From Bryobacterales bacterium (GTDB lineage: Bacteria > Acidobacteriota > Terriglobia > Bryobacterales > Bryobacteraceae), in assembly GCA_003487005.1 (NCBI GenBank), contig DNFG01000306.1, forward strand, positions 1 to 14,913: a stretch of 14,913 bases of DNA, written 5' to 3'. Under the pieces are notes generated by a model, which did no database searches, was not told the DNA's origin, and was given only the letters and a program-made list of their open reading frames with translations. Position 1 is the stretch's first letter. Every line of letters starts with the position of its first letter. Positions 1 to 6,563 of the stretch are shown in pieces. Made by a program: the position numbers and the translations under genes.

Positions 1-168
1 CCCTGGCGCACCGAACCCGACGAACTGACACCAAAAACCGAAGGAACGAACCCAGCAACTCCAACAAAACAGGAGCCCGAGTCCCGCCAGGTCCGCCGCC
101 GCCGCGAACGCCTCGAACGCAAGAAATCCCGCGCCAGCGACGATATCCGCGACGGCCTCTACGGGTGA
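1..168 (+). CDS. C-terminal tail of an unidentified protein (partial)
   Basis: An open frame runs from the first base to TGA at 166-168 and encodes the last 55 residues of a protein that begins outside the window. The first half is a Pro/Thr/Glu-rich, probably disordered linker. It is followed by a strongly basic stretch around residues 29-44 (four Arg in a row, then RLERKK) and an end reading DDIRDGLYG. Codons are C- and A-rich and lack the GCG/GGG bias seen further right, so either the frame has its own codon habit or it is a low-complexity tail. No family can be named from this fragment. It converges on the methyltransferase, whose stop lies only 9 bases away. The main support for its being real is the uninterrupted frame and the close fit to the neighbouring stop. 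Confidence 0.55.
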   Translation, partial: PWRTEPDELTPKTEGTNPATPTKQEPESRQVRRRRERLERKKSRASDDIRDGLYG

Positions 169-177
169 GTCCCCGGT

Positions 178-816
178 TCACCCTTTCCGGGCCCAAAGAT
201 AACAATGATTGCCGAGGCGTTCCGCGTAGGGCATCCGGAGAAGCCACAGGTCCAGATACCGCAAGGGCCAAAGGACCCACCCCAACACGCCGTGGGCCAG
301 GGCGCGCCACCATTTCCAGGGCAGCAGCAGTTTCGCGAACTCGAGCGAGAAGACAATCATCGTCGCCGCGGGACCGGTGCGCCAGCCTGCATCGATGATC
401 TCCAGACCGGGGCAGAGCAGTTGGAGTCCGTCCGGAGTGAACCGGCGGTAGTCCTTCGGATATTCGTGAAAGGGATGACAGAAAGGAGTGACGAGATGGA
501 CCCAGCCGCCCGGCGCAAGCACGCGGGCGATCTCCCGGACAACCCGTTCGGGATCCCGAACGTGCTCAAGCACGGCATCGCATTCGACGCGGGTGAAGGT
601 GTCATCGGCAAAGGGCAGACAGTGAGCGTCGGCCTGGACATCAACACCAGGCATGGCGAACAGATCGAGATTGACGTAGCCGGGCACCTGCTGCCGGGCG
701 CCGCCAATGTAGAGGTTCCAGCGGCCCAGCGGCGCCTCCACGTCCAGTTCACGGGGGTTCAGGATGTATGGTTTCGGCGGCGTCAGCCAGCGCTTAAGCC
801 TTGAGGGCAGCGGCAT
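178..816 (-). CDS. Class I SAM-dependent methyltransferase (Methyltransf_11 type)
   Basis: A 212-residue protein. The N-terminal part has IGGARQQVPGYVNLDL (about 37-52), where Asp51 sits at the usual SAM-ribose acidic position. Next come an ADAHCLPFADDTF segment (63-74), AVLEHV (81-86) and VLAPGGWVHLVTPF (99-112), the classic post-I to motif III order of small SAM methyltransferases. HPFHEYPKDYRRFT (114-127) is typical of the subgroup found near cell-surface polysaccharide genes, so the substrate may be a glycan or lipid, but this is inference. A Trp- and Leu-rich C-terminal stretch (about 165-194) could associate with membrane. The ATG at 814-816 was chosen because homology begins there and an AAAGG lies 9 bases upstream. 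The open frame continues further upstream, but that part is antisense-phase sequence inside the aldolase gene. The start overlaps the aldolase end by 23 bases, which implies co-expression. Confidence 0.85.
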   Translation of the reverse strand: MPLPSRLKRWLTPPKPYILNPRELDVEAPLGRWNLYIGGARQQVPGYVNLDLFAMPGVDVQADAHCLPFADDTFTRVECDAVLEHVRDPERVVREIARVLAPGGWVHLVTPFCHPFHEYPKDYRRFTPDGLQLLCPGLEIIDAGWRTGPAATMIVFSLEFAKLLLPWKWWRALAHGVLGWVLWPLRYLDLWLLRMPYAERLGNHCYLWARKG

Positions 817-1561
817 TCTCGCGCGCCTTTTCATAGAGCATCTGAATCTCGCTCGAACAGCCCAGGAACAGCGCGCCCATCTGCTTCCAGCGCTGCGACA
901 ATGCGGCGTTGCGGGCCTGGGCGCCCGGCGCGACTCCGTGAGCCCGGCAACTGTCGAAGATCTTCTCCACGGCATCGAGCATTTTGGGGTGCTCGAATTC
1001 GCCGGGGACGCCGAGGGAGATCGAGAGGTCCACCGGGCCGACCATGACGGCGTCGATATGGGGCACGCTGAGCAGTTCATCCCGGGCCTCGAGGGCGCGC
1101 ACCGTCTCGATCTGAAGCACGACGAGGGATTCGCGGTTGGCGTGCTCCATGATCTGGGCGATGGAGGCAGCCTCGAAGTCGATGTGCAGCGGCGTCAACC
1201 CGCAGCCGCGCTGGCCTTCCGGCGGGAACTTGGTCCAGGAAACGGCCTGGGCAAGCAGTTCAGGGGATTCAACCCGAGGGAAGATCACCCCTTCGCCGCC
1301 GCAGTCGAGCGCGCGGGCGACAAGGCCATAGTGCAGTTCAGGCACGCGGATCACCGGCGAAAGGCCGACCTTGACGGCCATCCGGCAGAGATCCTGGACT
1401 TCACCGATCCCGAATCCGCCATGCTCGGTATCGATGAAGGCCCAGTCAAAGCCCGCGGCCGCCAGGGCCCGGACGACATCCTGCGATCTCAGTTGCTGAT
1501 AAGCGGTGCCCAGTTGCATCCGGCCTTCGCGGAGGCCCTGTTTGACAGTATTGGTTTTCAC
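794..1561 (-). CDS. HpcH/HpaI-type 2-keto-3-deoxy aldolase (class II, metal dependent)
   Basis: A 255-residue protein, full length for the HpcH/HpaI aldolase/citrate lyase family (phosphoenolpyruvate-binding barrel). Members cleave 2-keto-4-hydroxy acids to pyruvate plus an aldehyde with Mg2+ or Mn2+. Visible signatures are DTEHG (44-48, catalytic His47), IRVP (71-74, pyruvate-binding Arg72), GQRGCG (116-121), QIETVRALE (150-158, metal ligand Glu152) and VGPVDLSISLG (174-184, metal ligand Asp178). The GTG start at 1559-1561 is backed by AAGGAG six bases upstream. The natural substrate cannot be named: no aromatic-acid or glucarate degradation genes are nearby. It lies 37 bases behind bshC on the same strand and overlaps the methyltransferase, so the three may share a transcript. 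Family assignment is firm; function within the family is open. Confidence 0.92.
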   Translation of the reverse strand: MKTNTVKQGLREGRMQLGTAYQQLRSQDVVRALAAAGFDWAFIDTEHGGFGIGEVQDLCRMAVKVGLSPVIRVPELHYGLVARALDCGGEGVIFPRVESPELLAQAVSWTKFPPEGQRGCGLTPLHIDFEAASIAQIMEHANRESLVVLQIETVRALEARDELLSVPHIDAVMVGPVDLSISLGVPGEFEHPKMLDAVEKIFDSCRAHGVAPGAQARNAALSQRWKQMGALFLGCSSEIQMLYEKARENAAALKA

Positions 1562-1567
1562 GGACGG

Positions 1568-1573
1568 CTCCTT
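1568..1573 (-). promoter_or_regulatory. Shine-Dalgarno site deciding the GTG start of the aldolase
   Basis: On the minus strand AAGGAG lies six bases before the GTG at 1559-1561. This strong site supports the non-ATG start and independent translation initiation behind bshC. Confidence 0.7.
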
Positions 1574-1598
1574 CGGCGCGGCGCGCCTTAAGGCTATG

Positions 1599-3176
1599 CT
1601 ACACGGTCAGCAGCATGTGGCCGGGGCAGCCCGGGTGGATGTTCTCTTCGATCGTGTCGAGGACATCGAATCCGTGCTGGGCGAGGAAGGGCAGCACCGA
1701 ATAGAAGCGTTCCTGAAGGACGCGCTGGGGGAAGACGAGATGGCTGAGATACTCGGCGCCATCGGTGACGATGGTGTCGCGACGGAGGGCTTCGCGCGCG
1801 GCTTTGCGGCGGTTCTTCTCGAGTTGGTACAGGACCTTCGCCTTGCTCTTGGCCATGGCCGCGCCGAGAGTGGGGTCGAAGGCTCCGAGTTCGCGTTCGA
1901 GGCGGTCGAGGACGGCGCGGATTTCGGACTGGGACTGATCGAAAGTGACCTGAAGGGAGGACGGGACAAGATCGGCGGCGATGCGCTCCTTGAGCGGTTC
2001 AAGGCCATGGAAACAGCCCGGCAACGTGACCATGTGGCGGTCCATCAGGCCGCGGGCGCGCTCGTCAAGCAACGTGAACCCGGAGCGGGGGGCGGCGACG
2101 GGCATCCGTCCGAGCAGTGCCTGATACAGAACCTGGGATTGCGCCAGATACGCCAGTTCGGCCGGTCCGCCGACGTAAGCCGCGGTGGGCAGCAGGTAAT
2201 CCTGCATGACGGGTCGGAGCAGGGCGCTGGGCGACAGCGCTTCCGGGTTGGCCGCGAGTTCGGCGCTGGTGAACTTGCGGCTTTCGTGGAAGTAATCGGC
2301 GCCATTGCGCCGCAGCGGGAGACGGCGGCCGTTTTCGAGCTTGAAGAACAGCGAAGTGTGGGCCTCGAAGAGGACTTGAGCGTGGTAGCCGGCCTGTCTC
2401 AGCTCAGCGTTGCGGTCGTGGAGGCGCGCCGACAGATCCTCGGCCCGCTCGAAGGCGGTCCGGAGCAGCGGAGCGGCGAGAGCGCGAACTTCGGGCTGCA
2501 TCGGGTCAAAAAACACAATGCCGGAGCCGGCGAGAAGACGTCCGAGAAGCAGGCGAAATGCCTCGCCGAGAGTGCGGCCGGGGCGGTAACACTCTTCGAC
2601 GAGCGCCATCACTTCATCGGCGTACAGGAGGCCATGAAGGGCGCCACGCAACGCGTCCAGGGGGGCGGAGACGATCTCCATGCCGCCGACGGGTTGGCCT
2701 GCTGCGCCACGGGCCTTCATCTGGAGGCGGACGGGACGGCGGCGGCTGTCGTAGACGTGGCAATGGTCGACTTCGGCGAAGTCGTGATCCTCGGTGGCCA
2801 GCCAGAAGACCGGCACGGCGCGGATGCCCTCGTCGCTCAACTGGCGGGCGAGTCTGGCGGCGGTCAGAGCTTTATAGATGGAGTAGATAGGGCCGCCGAA
2901 CAGGCCGACCTGCTGGCCGGTGACGATGGCGACGGTGTCGGGCAACTCGAGCAGGTCGAGGGAGGCGCTTTCGCCATTGATCTTGCGGAGGGCGGCGACG
3001 AGGGCTTCGCGGCGTTCATCCGGCAGATGGACCTGGGTGGCGGCGTGTTTGAGCGCGGATGGGTCGTGAGGGTCATGCCCGTAGAACCGGGCAGCCCGCG
3101 GGTAGTGGTAGAGGTAGTCGGCAAAGAGCGCACTCGTGCCGGGCAATTCCGTGTGCGGGAGACAGATGCTCTTCAT
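1599..3176 (-). CDS. bshC: BshC, putative cysteine ligase of bacillithiol biosynthesis
   Basis: A 525-residue protein assigned to BshC, the cytoplasmic enzyme thought to attach cysteine to glucosaminyl-malate in the last step of bacillithiol synthesis. Family hallmarks appear in order: ELPGTSALFADYL near the N terminus, TGQQVGLFGGP (86-96), FWLATEDHDFAEVDH (124-138), YVGGPAELAYL (334-344), a long charged helical, probably coiled-coil region (about 417-467), and the conserved ending HPGCPGHMLLTV (514-525). The ATG at 3174-3176 was chosen because the family begins close to this MKSICLP sequence. The open frame extends to 3245, but the extra 23 residues look unlike the family and no clear ribosome site marks either start. 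bshA and bshB are not in the window. The gene heads a minus-strand cluster and diverges from cyaY across 90 bases. The Rossmann-like enzyme is intact, with no frameshift. Confidence 0.95.
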   Translation of the reverse strand: MKSICLPHTELPGTSALFADYLYHYPRAARFYGHDPHDPSALKHAATQVHLPDERREALVAALRKINGESASLDLLELPDTVAIVTGQQVGLFGGPIYSIYKALTAARLARQLSDEGIRAVPVFWLATEDHDFAEVDHCHVYDSRRRPVRLQMKARGAAGQPVGGMEIVSAPLDALRGALHGLLYADEVMALVEECYRPGRTLGEAFRLLLGRLLAGSGIVFFDPMQPEVRALAAPLLRTAFERAEDLSARLHDRNAELRQAGYHAQVLFEAHTSLFFKLENGRRLPLRRNGADYFHESRKFTSAELAANPEALSPSALLRPVMQDYLLPTAAYVGGPAELAYLAQSQVLYQALLGRMPVAAPRSGFTLLDERARGLMDRHMVTLPGCFHGLEPLKERIAADLVPSSLQVTFDQSQSEIRAVLDRLERELGAFDPTLGAAMAKSKAKVLYQLEKNRRKAAREALRRDTIVTDGAEYLSHLVFPQRVLQERFYSVLPFLAQHGFDVLDTIEENIHPGCPGHMLLTV

Positions 3177-3266
3177 GCGGTACAGATCGGCCCCGGGTCC
3201 TTCCCTTGAGGGTAGCAGACGCATCCCGGCGGGCGGGCACGTCATCTATTAGACTGAGCAACAGGC
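3177..3266. promoter_or_regulatory. Divergent intergenic region between bshC and cyaY
   Basis: These 90 bases separate two divergently read genes and must hold the promoters for both clusters. On the + strand a TATTAG at 3247-3252 could serve as a weak -10 for cyaY, but no convincing -35 stands at the right distance. No clear -10/-35 pair was found for bshC and no obvious operator palindrome was recognised. Confidence 0.4.
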
Positions 3267-3590
3267 ATGGAAGAATCGGAATTTCATCAACGGGCGGACG
3301 CGGCCCTCGAATCACTCTACACGCGGCTGGCGGACGCGGCGGACGACTTCGACTTCGATGTCGAAATGAACGCGGGGGCACTCCGGGTGGATTTTGAAGA
3401 GCCTCCCGACCGATTCGTGGTTTCGCCGAACGCGCCGGTGCGCCAGATCTGGGTGTCGGCCCATGTTCAGAGTTTCAAACTGGACTGGATGCCGGACCGC
3501 AATGCCTTCGTCCTGCCCGCCACCGGCGAGACGCTCGAAGAGATGATGGCGGGCGCGATCCGCAAGCACATCCCTGATTTCGCTCTTTAA
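3267..3590 (+). CDS. cyaY: CyaY/frataxin-like iron-binding protein
   Basis: A 107-residue protein, close to the 106 residues of E. coli CyaY. Frataxins bind iron and modulate the IscS/IscU machinery that builds Fe-S clusters. The match rests on three features. Helix 1 is acidic (MEESEFHQRADAALESLY). The strand region GALRVDFEE (37-45) is in place. The signature VVSPNAPVRQIWVSA (51-65) corresponds to the family's IxxQaPxrQIWlA core and includes Asn55 and Trp62. A C-terminal helix with EEMM follows. The start has only a weak AGG upstream. The stop TAA is immediately followed by the GTG of hemW, so translation is probably coupled. CyaY is best known from Proteobacteria, so its presence here is of interest. 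Alternative: a divergent frataxin-fold protein with another role, but the core signature makes this less likely. Confidence 0.85.
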   Translation: MEESEFHQRADAALESLYTRLADAADDFDFDVEMNAGALRVDFEEPPDRFVVSPNAPVRQIWVSAHVQSFKLDWMPDRNAFVLPATGETLEEMMAGAIRKHIPDFAL

Positions 3591-4685
3591 GTGCCCGGCA
3601 TTTACATTTCGTGGCCGTTTTGCGCGCAGAAATGCACGTACTGCAACTTCGCCTCGGGGGTGTTACCGCGCGAACTCGAGTCGGAGTACTTCGCGGCAGT
3701 GAAATCGGAGATCGCCGCGACGGAGTGGCCGTGGCGGCCGGAGACAGTCTATCTGGGGGGCGGGACACCTTCGACGATGGATCCGGGTGAACTGGCGAAA
3801 CTGCTGTCTCTGCTGCCGGGCGCCCCGTGGGCGGAGGCGACGATTGAGGCGGCACCGGGTTCATTGACGGCGGAGAAGGCGCGGGCGTGGCGGGCGGCGG
3901 GCATCAACCGGGTGTCGCTGGGCGTGCAGTCGTTCATTGACGTGGAGCTGCGGCGGACGGGCCGGAAGCATAACGCCGCGACGGTGGCCGCGGATGTTGA
4001 ACTGCTGCGCGAGGCGGGTCTGCCGAATGTCTCGATCGACCTGATTGCGGGGTTGCCGGGGCAGACAGCGGAGGGCTGGGCGGAGTCGCTCGGGTGGGTC
4101 CGGCGGCTGGATGTTCCGCACGCGTCGGTTTACATGCTGGAAGTGGATGACGACTCGCGCCTGGGCCGGGAGATGCTGCTGGGGGGCGTGCGCTACGGGG
4201 CGGCGGATGTGCCGGACGAGGCGGCGATTGTCCGCTATTACGAGGAGGCGGTGGCCGGATTGGGGCTGGCGCGTTACGAGATTTCGAACTTCGCGCGGCC
4301 GGGGTTCGAGTCGCTGCACAACCTGAAGTACTGGCGGCGGGAGGCGTACTTTGGCTTTGGGGCGGATGCCCATTCGTTTGACGGGCGGGTCCGGTGGCAG
4401 AACGCGGAGACGGCGGCGGAGTATGTTGCTCGCTTCGAGCGGGGCGAGAGTCCGCGGGTCGAGGAGAGCGAGGCGATTGCCCATGAAGAGCGCTGGTTTG
4501 TGGGGCTTCGATTGAGCGAAGGGGTGGATCCGACGCCTGAAGACTGGGAGCGCCATGGCTCTGTCCTCCGCCGCTTCCTGGACGAGGGCCTGCTTGAGAG
4601 CGACGGCGGGCGCGTCCGCCTGACGCCGCGCGGCATTCTGTTGTCCAATGAAATCTTTGAAGAGTTTCTTGCGCCATGCCCCTGA
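3591..4685 (+). CDS. hemW: HemW, radical SAM heme chaperone (coproporphyrinogen oxidase-like)
   Basis: A 364-residue radical SAM protein. Cys11, Cys15 and Cys18 form the CxxxCxxC that binds the 4Fe-4S cluster. The residue two after Cys18 is Phe, as in HemW, rather than the fourth Cys of true HemN oxygen-independent coproporphyrinogen oxidases. Further marks are GGGTPS (56-61), RVSLGVQSF (107-115), NVSIDLIAGLPGQT (146-159), YEISNFA and the HNLKYW...GFGADAHSF block, followed by a HemN_C-type domain. HemW is known to bind heme and deliver it to respiratory proteins, and it is commonly mis-annotated as HemN. The GTG start at 3591 directly abuts the cyaY stop and has no clear ribosome site of its own, which points to translational coupling. 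The end overlaps the next gene by 10 bases. The usual ExNP motif reads EAAPGS (86-91), a mild deviation. Confidence 0.94.
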   Translation: MPGIYISWPFCAQKCTYCNFASGVLPRELESEYFAAVKSEIAATEWPWRPETVYLGGGTPSTMDPGELAKLLSLLPGAPWAEATIEAAPGSLTAEKARAWRAAGINRVSLGVQSFIDVELRRTGRKHNAATVAADVELLREAGLPNVSIDLIAGLPGQTAEGWAESLGWVRRLDVPHASVYMLEVDDDSRLGREMLLGGVRYGAADVPDEAAIVRYYEEAVAGLGLARYEISNFARPGFESLHNLKYWRREAYFGFGADAHSFDGRVRWQNAETAAEYVARFERGESPRVEESEAIAHEERWFVGLRLSEGVDPTPEDWERHGSVLRRFLDEGLLESDGGRVRLTPRGILLSNEIFEEFLAPCP

Positions 4686-5710
4686 TTGATCTCCGCAGCG
4701 ATACCGTGACGAAGCCGACGCCGGCGATGCGCCGGGCGATGTTCGAGGCCGAAGTCGGCGATGACGTGTACCAGGAAGACCCGACGGTGAACCGCCTGGA
4801 GGCGCGCGCGGCCGAGGTGCTGGGCAAAGAGGCGGCGCTGTTCGTGCCGTCAGGCTGCATGGGCAACACGATTGGGATCAAGCTGTTGACGCGGCATGGC
4901 GAGGAAGTGATCGCCGAAGCCCGCGGGCATCTGTTGAATTATGAACTCTCGATGGCGGCGTGGTTTTCGGGGTGCCTGGTTCGCCCGGTGGCTGCGCCGG
5001 ACGGGATTCTGACTTGGGACTTGATCGCGCCGCAGGTGCGTCCGCGCGGCCCGCACTGGGCGGCGACGGGGTGCATTGAACTCGAGAACACGCACAACAT
5101 GGCGGGCGGGACGGTGTATCCGCAGGATGTCTTCGACGACGTCTGCGACCGGGCGCACGCGCATGGACTGCCTGTGCATCTGGATGGCGCGCGGCTGTTC
5201 AATGCGGCCGCGGCGCTGGGCCGGCCTGTTTCGGAGCTTTGCGCGAAGGCCGACACGGTGATGGTGTGCCTGTCCAAAGGGCTCGGCGCGCCGGTAGGTT
5301 CGATGCTGGCGGGGCCCGCCGCACTGATGGACGACGCGCGGTTGTACCGGAAGCGCCTGGGTGGCGGAATGCGGCAGGCGGGGATTCTTGCGGCGGCGGG
5401 ATTGATTGCGCTGGAGCAGATGCCGGCACGGATGGCGGAGGATCATGCCAATGCGCGGTTCCTGGCGGAGGGCCTTGGAGCGCTGCCGGGGGTCCGGGTG
5501 CTGAATCCCGAACCGGCGACGAATATCGTGGTGTTTGAAGCGCCGGAACCGGCGCGGCTGAGCGCCGATTTGAAGGCGCGCGGGGTGCTGATCAATCCGA
5601 TTTCGGAGACCGCGCTGCGCGCGGTCACGCATTACGACGTCACGCGGGAGGACTGCGCACAAGCGCTCGCCGCGGTGCAGGAGGTAGTCACGCCATGCCG
5701 TTCTCACTAG
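4676..5710 (+). CDS. ltaE: Low-specificity threonine aldolase (PLP, fold type I)
   Basis: A 344-residue enzyme that splits L-threonine or L-allo-threonine into glycine and acetaldehyde using pyridoxal phosphate. It begins with the family's typical IDLRSDTVTKPT and VGDDVYQEDPTVNRLE. It then has VPSGCMGN (58-64), His85 in the PLP-stacking position, VHLDGARLFNAA (167-178, Asp170 holding the PLP ring nitrogen) and the Schiff-base lysine Lys201 in CLSKGLGAPVGS, followed by RKRLGGGMRQAG. Length is normal for the family. The ATG lies inside the last codons of hemW (10-base overlap), with only a weak GAAGAG upstream, so expression probably depends on hemW translation. Downstream it overlaps the dehydrogenase by 16 bases. 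The product supplies glycine, which feeds one-carbon metabolism and could relate to fhs at the right edge, but that link is inference. Confidence 0.94.
   Translation: MPLIDLRSDTVTKPTPAMRRAMFEAEVGDDVYQEDPTVNRLEARAAEVLGKEAALFVPSGCMGNTIGIKLLTRHGEEVIAEARGHLLNYELSMAAWFSGCLVRPVAAPDGILTWDLIAPQVRPRGPHWAATGCIELENTHNMAGGTVYPQDVFDDVCDRAHAHGLPVHLDGARLFNAAAALGRPVSELCAKADTVMVCLSKGLGAPVGSMLAGPAALMDDARLYRKRLGGGMRQAGILAAAGLIALEQMPARMAEDHANARFLAEGLGALPGVRVLNPEPATNIVVFEAPEPARLSADLKARGVLINPISETALRAVTHYDVTREDCAQALAAVQEVVTPCRSH
5679..5684 (+). promoter_or_regulatory. Shine-Dalgarno site of the SDR gene inside ltaE
   Basis: AGGAGG lies within the ltaE coding sequence, ten bases before the ATG at 5695. It supports the overlapping start of the dehydrogenase. 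Confidence 0.65.
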
Positions 5711-6513
5711 CTGGCAGAGCCGCACTGGTCACGGGCGCGGGGCGCGGCATCGGCCGGGCGATCGCGGTTTCGCTGGCCTCGGCGGGGGCGCGTGTCTTCG
5801 TGAACGATCTCGACGCGGATGTTCTTGGAGAGACGGCCGCGCTGGTGCCCGGCAGCGCCGCGCTGGCAGGGGATCTGACCCGGCCAGAGTTTCCGCAGCA
5901 GTTGATCGAGGCGGCGATTGCGGAGTTGGGCGGTCTCGACATTCTGGTCAACAACGCGGGCTACACGTGGGACAACGTGATCCAGAAGATGACGGACGAG
6001 CAGTACCAGGCGATGCTGGACATTCACACGGTGGCGCCGTTCCGGCTTCTGCGCGCGTATTCGGGCTGGCTGCGCGAGACGGCGAAGCGGGAGAAGGCCG
6101 AGGGGCGGCGGGTGATGCGCAAGGTGGTCAACATCACCTCGATCGCGGGGACGGACGGCAACGCAGGGCAGGCGGGCTACTCGTCGGGGAAGGCGGCGGT
6201 GATCGGACTGACCAAGTCGATAGCGAAAGAGTGGGGCCGGTATAACGTGAACGTGAACGCGGTGGGATTCGGGATCATCGAGACGCGCCTGACGCAGGTG
6301 ATGGGCCCGGAGGGCGCATTTATCGAGGTAAAAGGGCGCAAGATCGCGGCGGGGGTGCAGCCTCAGGTGATGGAAGTGGTGAAGAATGTGTGCCCGCTGG
6401 GGCGTCCGGGGACGGTGGAGGAGGCCGCGGGGGCGGTGCTGTTTTTCTGTTCGCCGCTATCGGATTACGTGACAGGCGAAGTGCTGATCTGCGGCGGCGG
6501 GATGCATTTCTGA
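5695..6513 (+). CDS. Classical short-chain dehydrogenase/reductase (FabG-like)
   Basis: A 272-residue NAD(P)-dependent oxidoreductase of the classical SDR family. The dinucleotide motif TGAGRGIG is at 13-20, an acidic cluster ends strand 2 (VNDLD, 36-40; suggesting NAD preference), NNAG is at 86-89, catalytic Ser149 lies in NITSIAG, and Tyr162 and Lys166 lie in YSSGK. The usual NAVAPG loop reads NAVGFGIIETRLT, with Phe in place of Pro, a pattern seen in some FabG-like subgroups. An insertion at about 128-142 (a basic ETAKREKAEGRR stretch) is longer than in canonical FabG. The ending VTGEVLICGGGMHF is typical. The substrate is unknown; 3-oxoacyl or hydroxy-acid chemistry is possible. It is the last gene of the cyaY cluster, and its start overlaps ltaE by 16 bases. 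Confidence 0.92.
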   Translation: MPFSLAGRAALVTGAGRGIGRAIAVSLASAGARVFVNDLDADVLGETAALVPGSAALAGDLTRPEFPQQLIEAAIAELGGLDILVNNAGYTWDNVIQKMTDEQYQAMLDIHTVAPFRLLRAYSGWLRETAKREKAEGRRVMRKVVNITSIAGTDGNAGQAGYSSGKAAVIGLTKSIAKEWGRYNVNVNAVGFGIIETRLTQVMGPEGAFIEVKGRKIAAGVQPQVMEVVKNVCPLGRPGTVEEAAGAVLFFCSPLSDYVTGEVLICGGGMHF

Positions 6514-6519
6514 GGATCC

Positions 6520-6547
6520 GCCTCCACGGCCAACTGAGGCTCTATTT
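6520..6547 (+). terminator. Weak candidate terminator between convergent genes
   Basis: GCCTC at 6520-6524 pairs with GAGGC at 6536-6540 across an 11-base loop, followed by TCTATTT. It lies in the 50-base gap between the SDR stop and the stop of the convergent permease. The stem is short and the T tract is broken, so this is tentative. Confidence 0.25.
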
Positions 6548-6563
6548 CCGCACCGCAGCCGAT

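Noticed and set aside
172..191. Hairpin CCCGG/CCGGG as a terminator between the first two genes
   Set aside because: It lacks a T tract on either strand and lies mostly in the methyltransferase coding end.
817..1080. Upstream extension of the methyltransferase frame
   Set aside because: The extra residues come from an alternative frame of the aldolase gene and show no methyltransferase similarity; the ATG at 816 fits both homology and ribosome site.
1506..3209. A 567-codon open frame on the + strand, opposite bshC
   Set aside because: It lies antisense to a clearly recognisable bshC, is rich in Gly, Ala, Glu and Asp as expected of a high-GC shadow frame, and matches no family pattern.
3591..4685. 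Annotation as HemN (oxygen-independent coproporphyrinogen oxidase)
   Set aside because: The fourth cysteine of the HemN CxxxCxxCxC motif is absent (Phe instead), which fits HemW.
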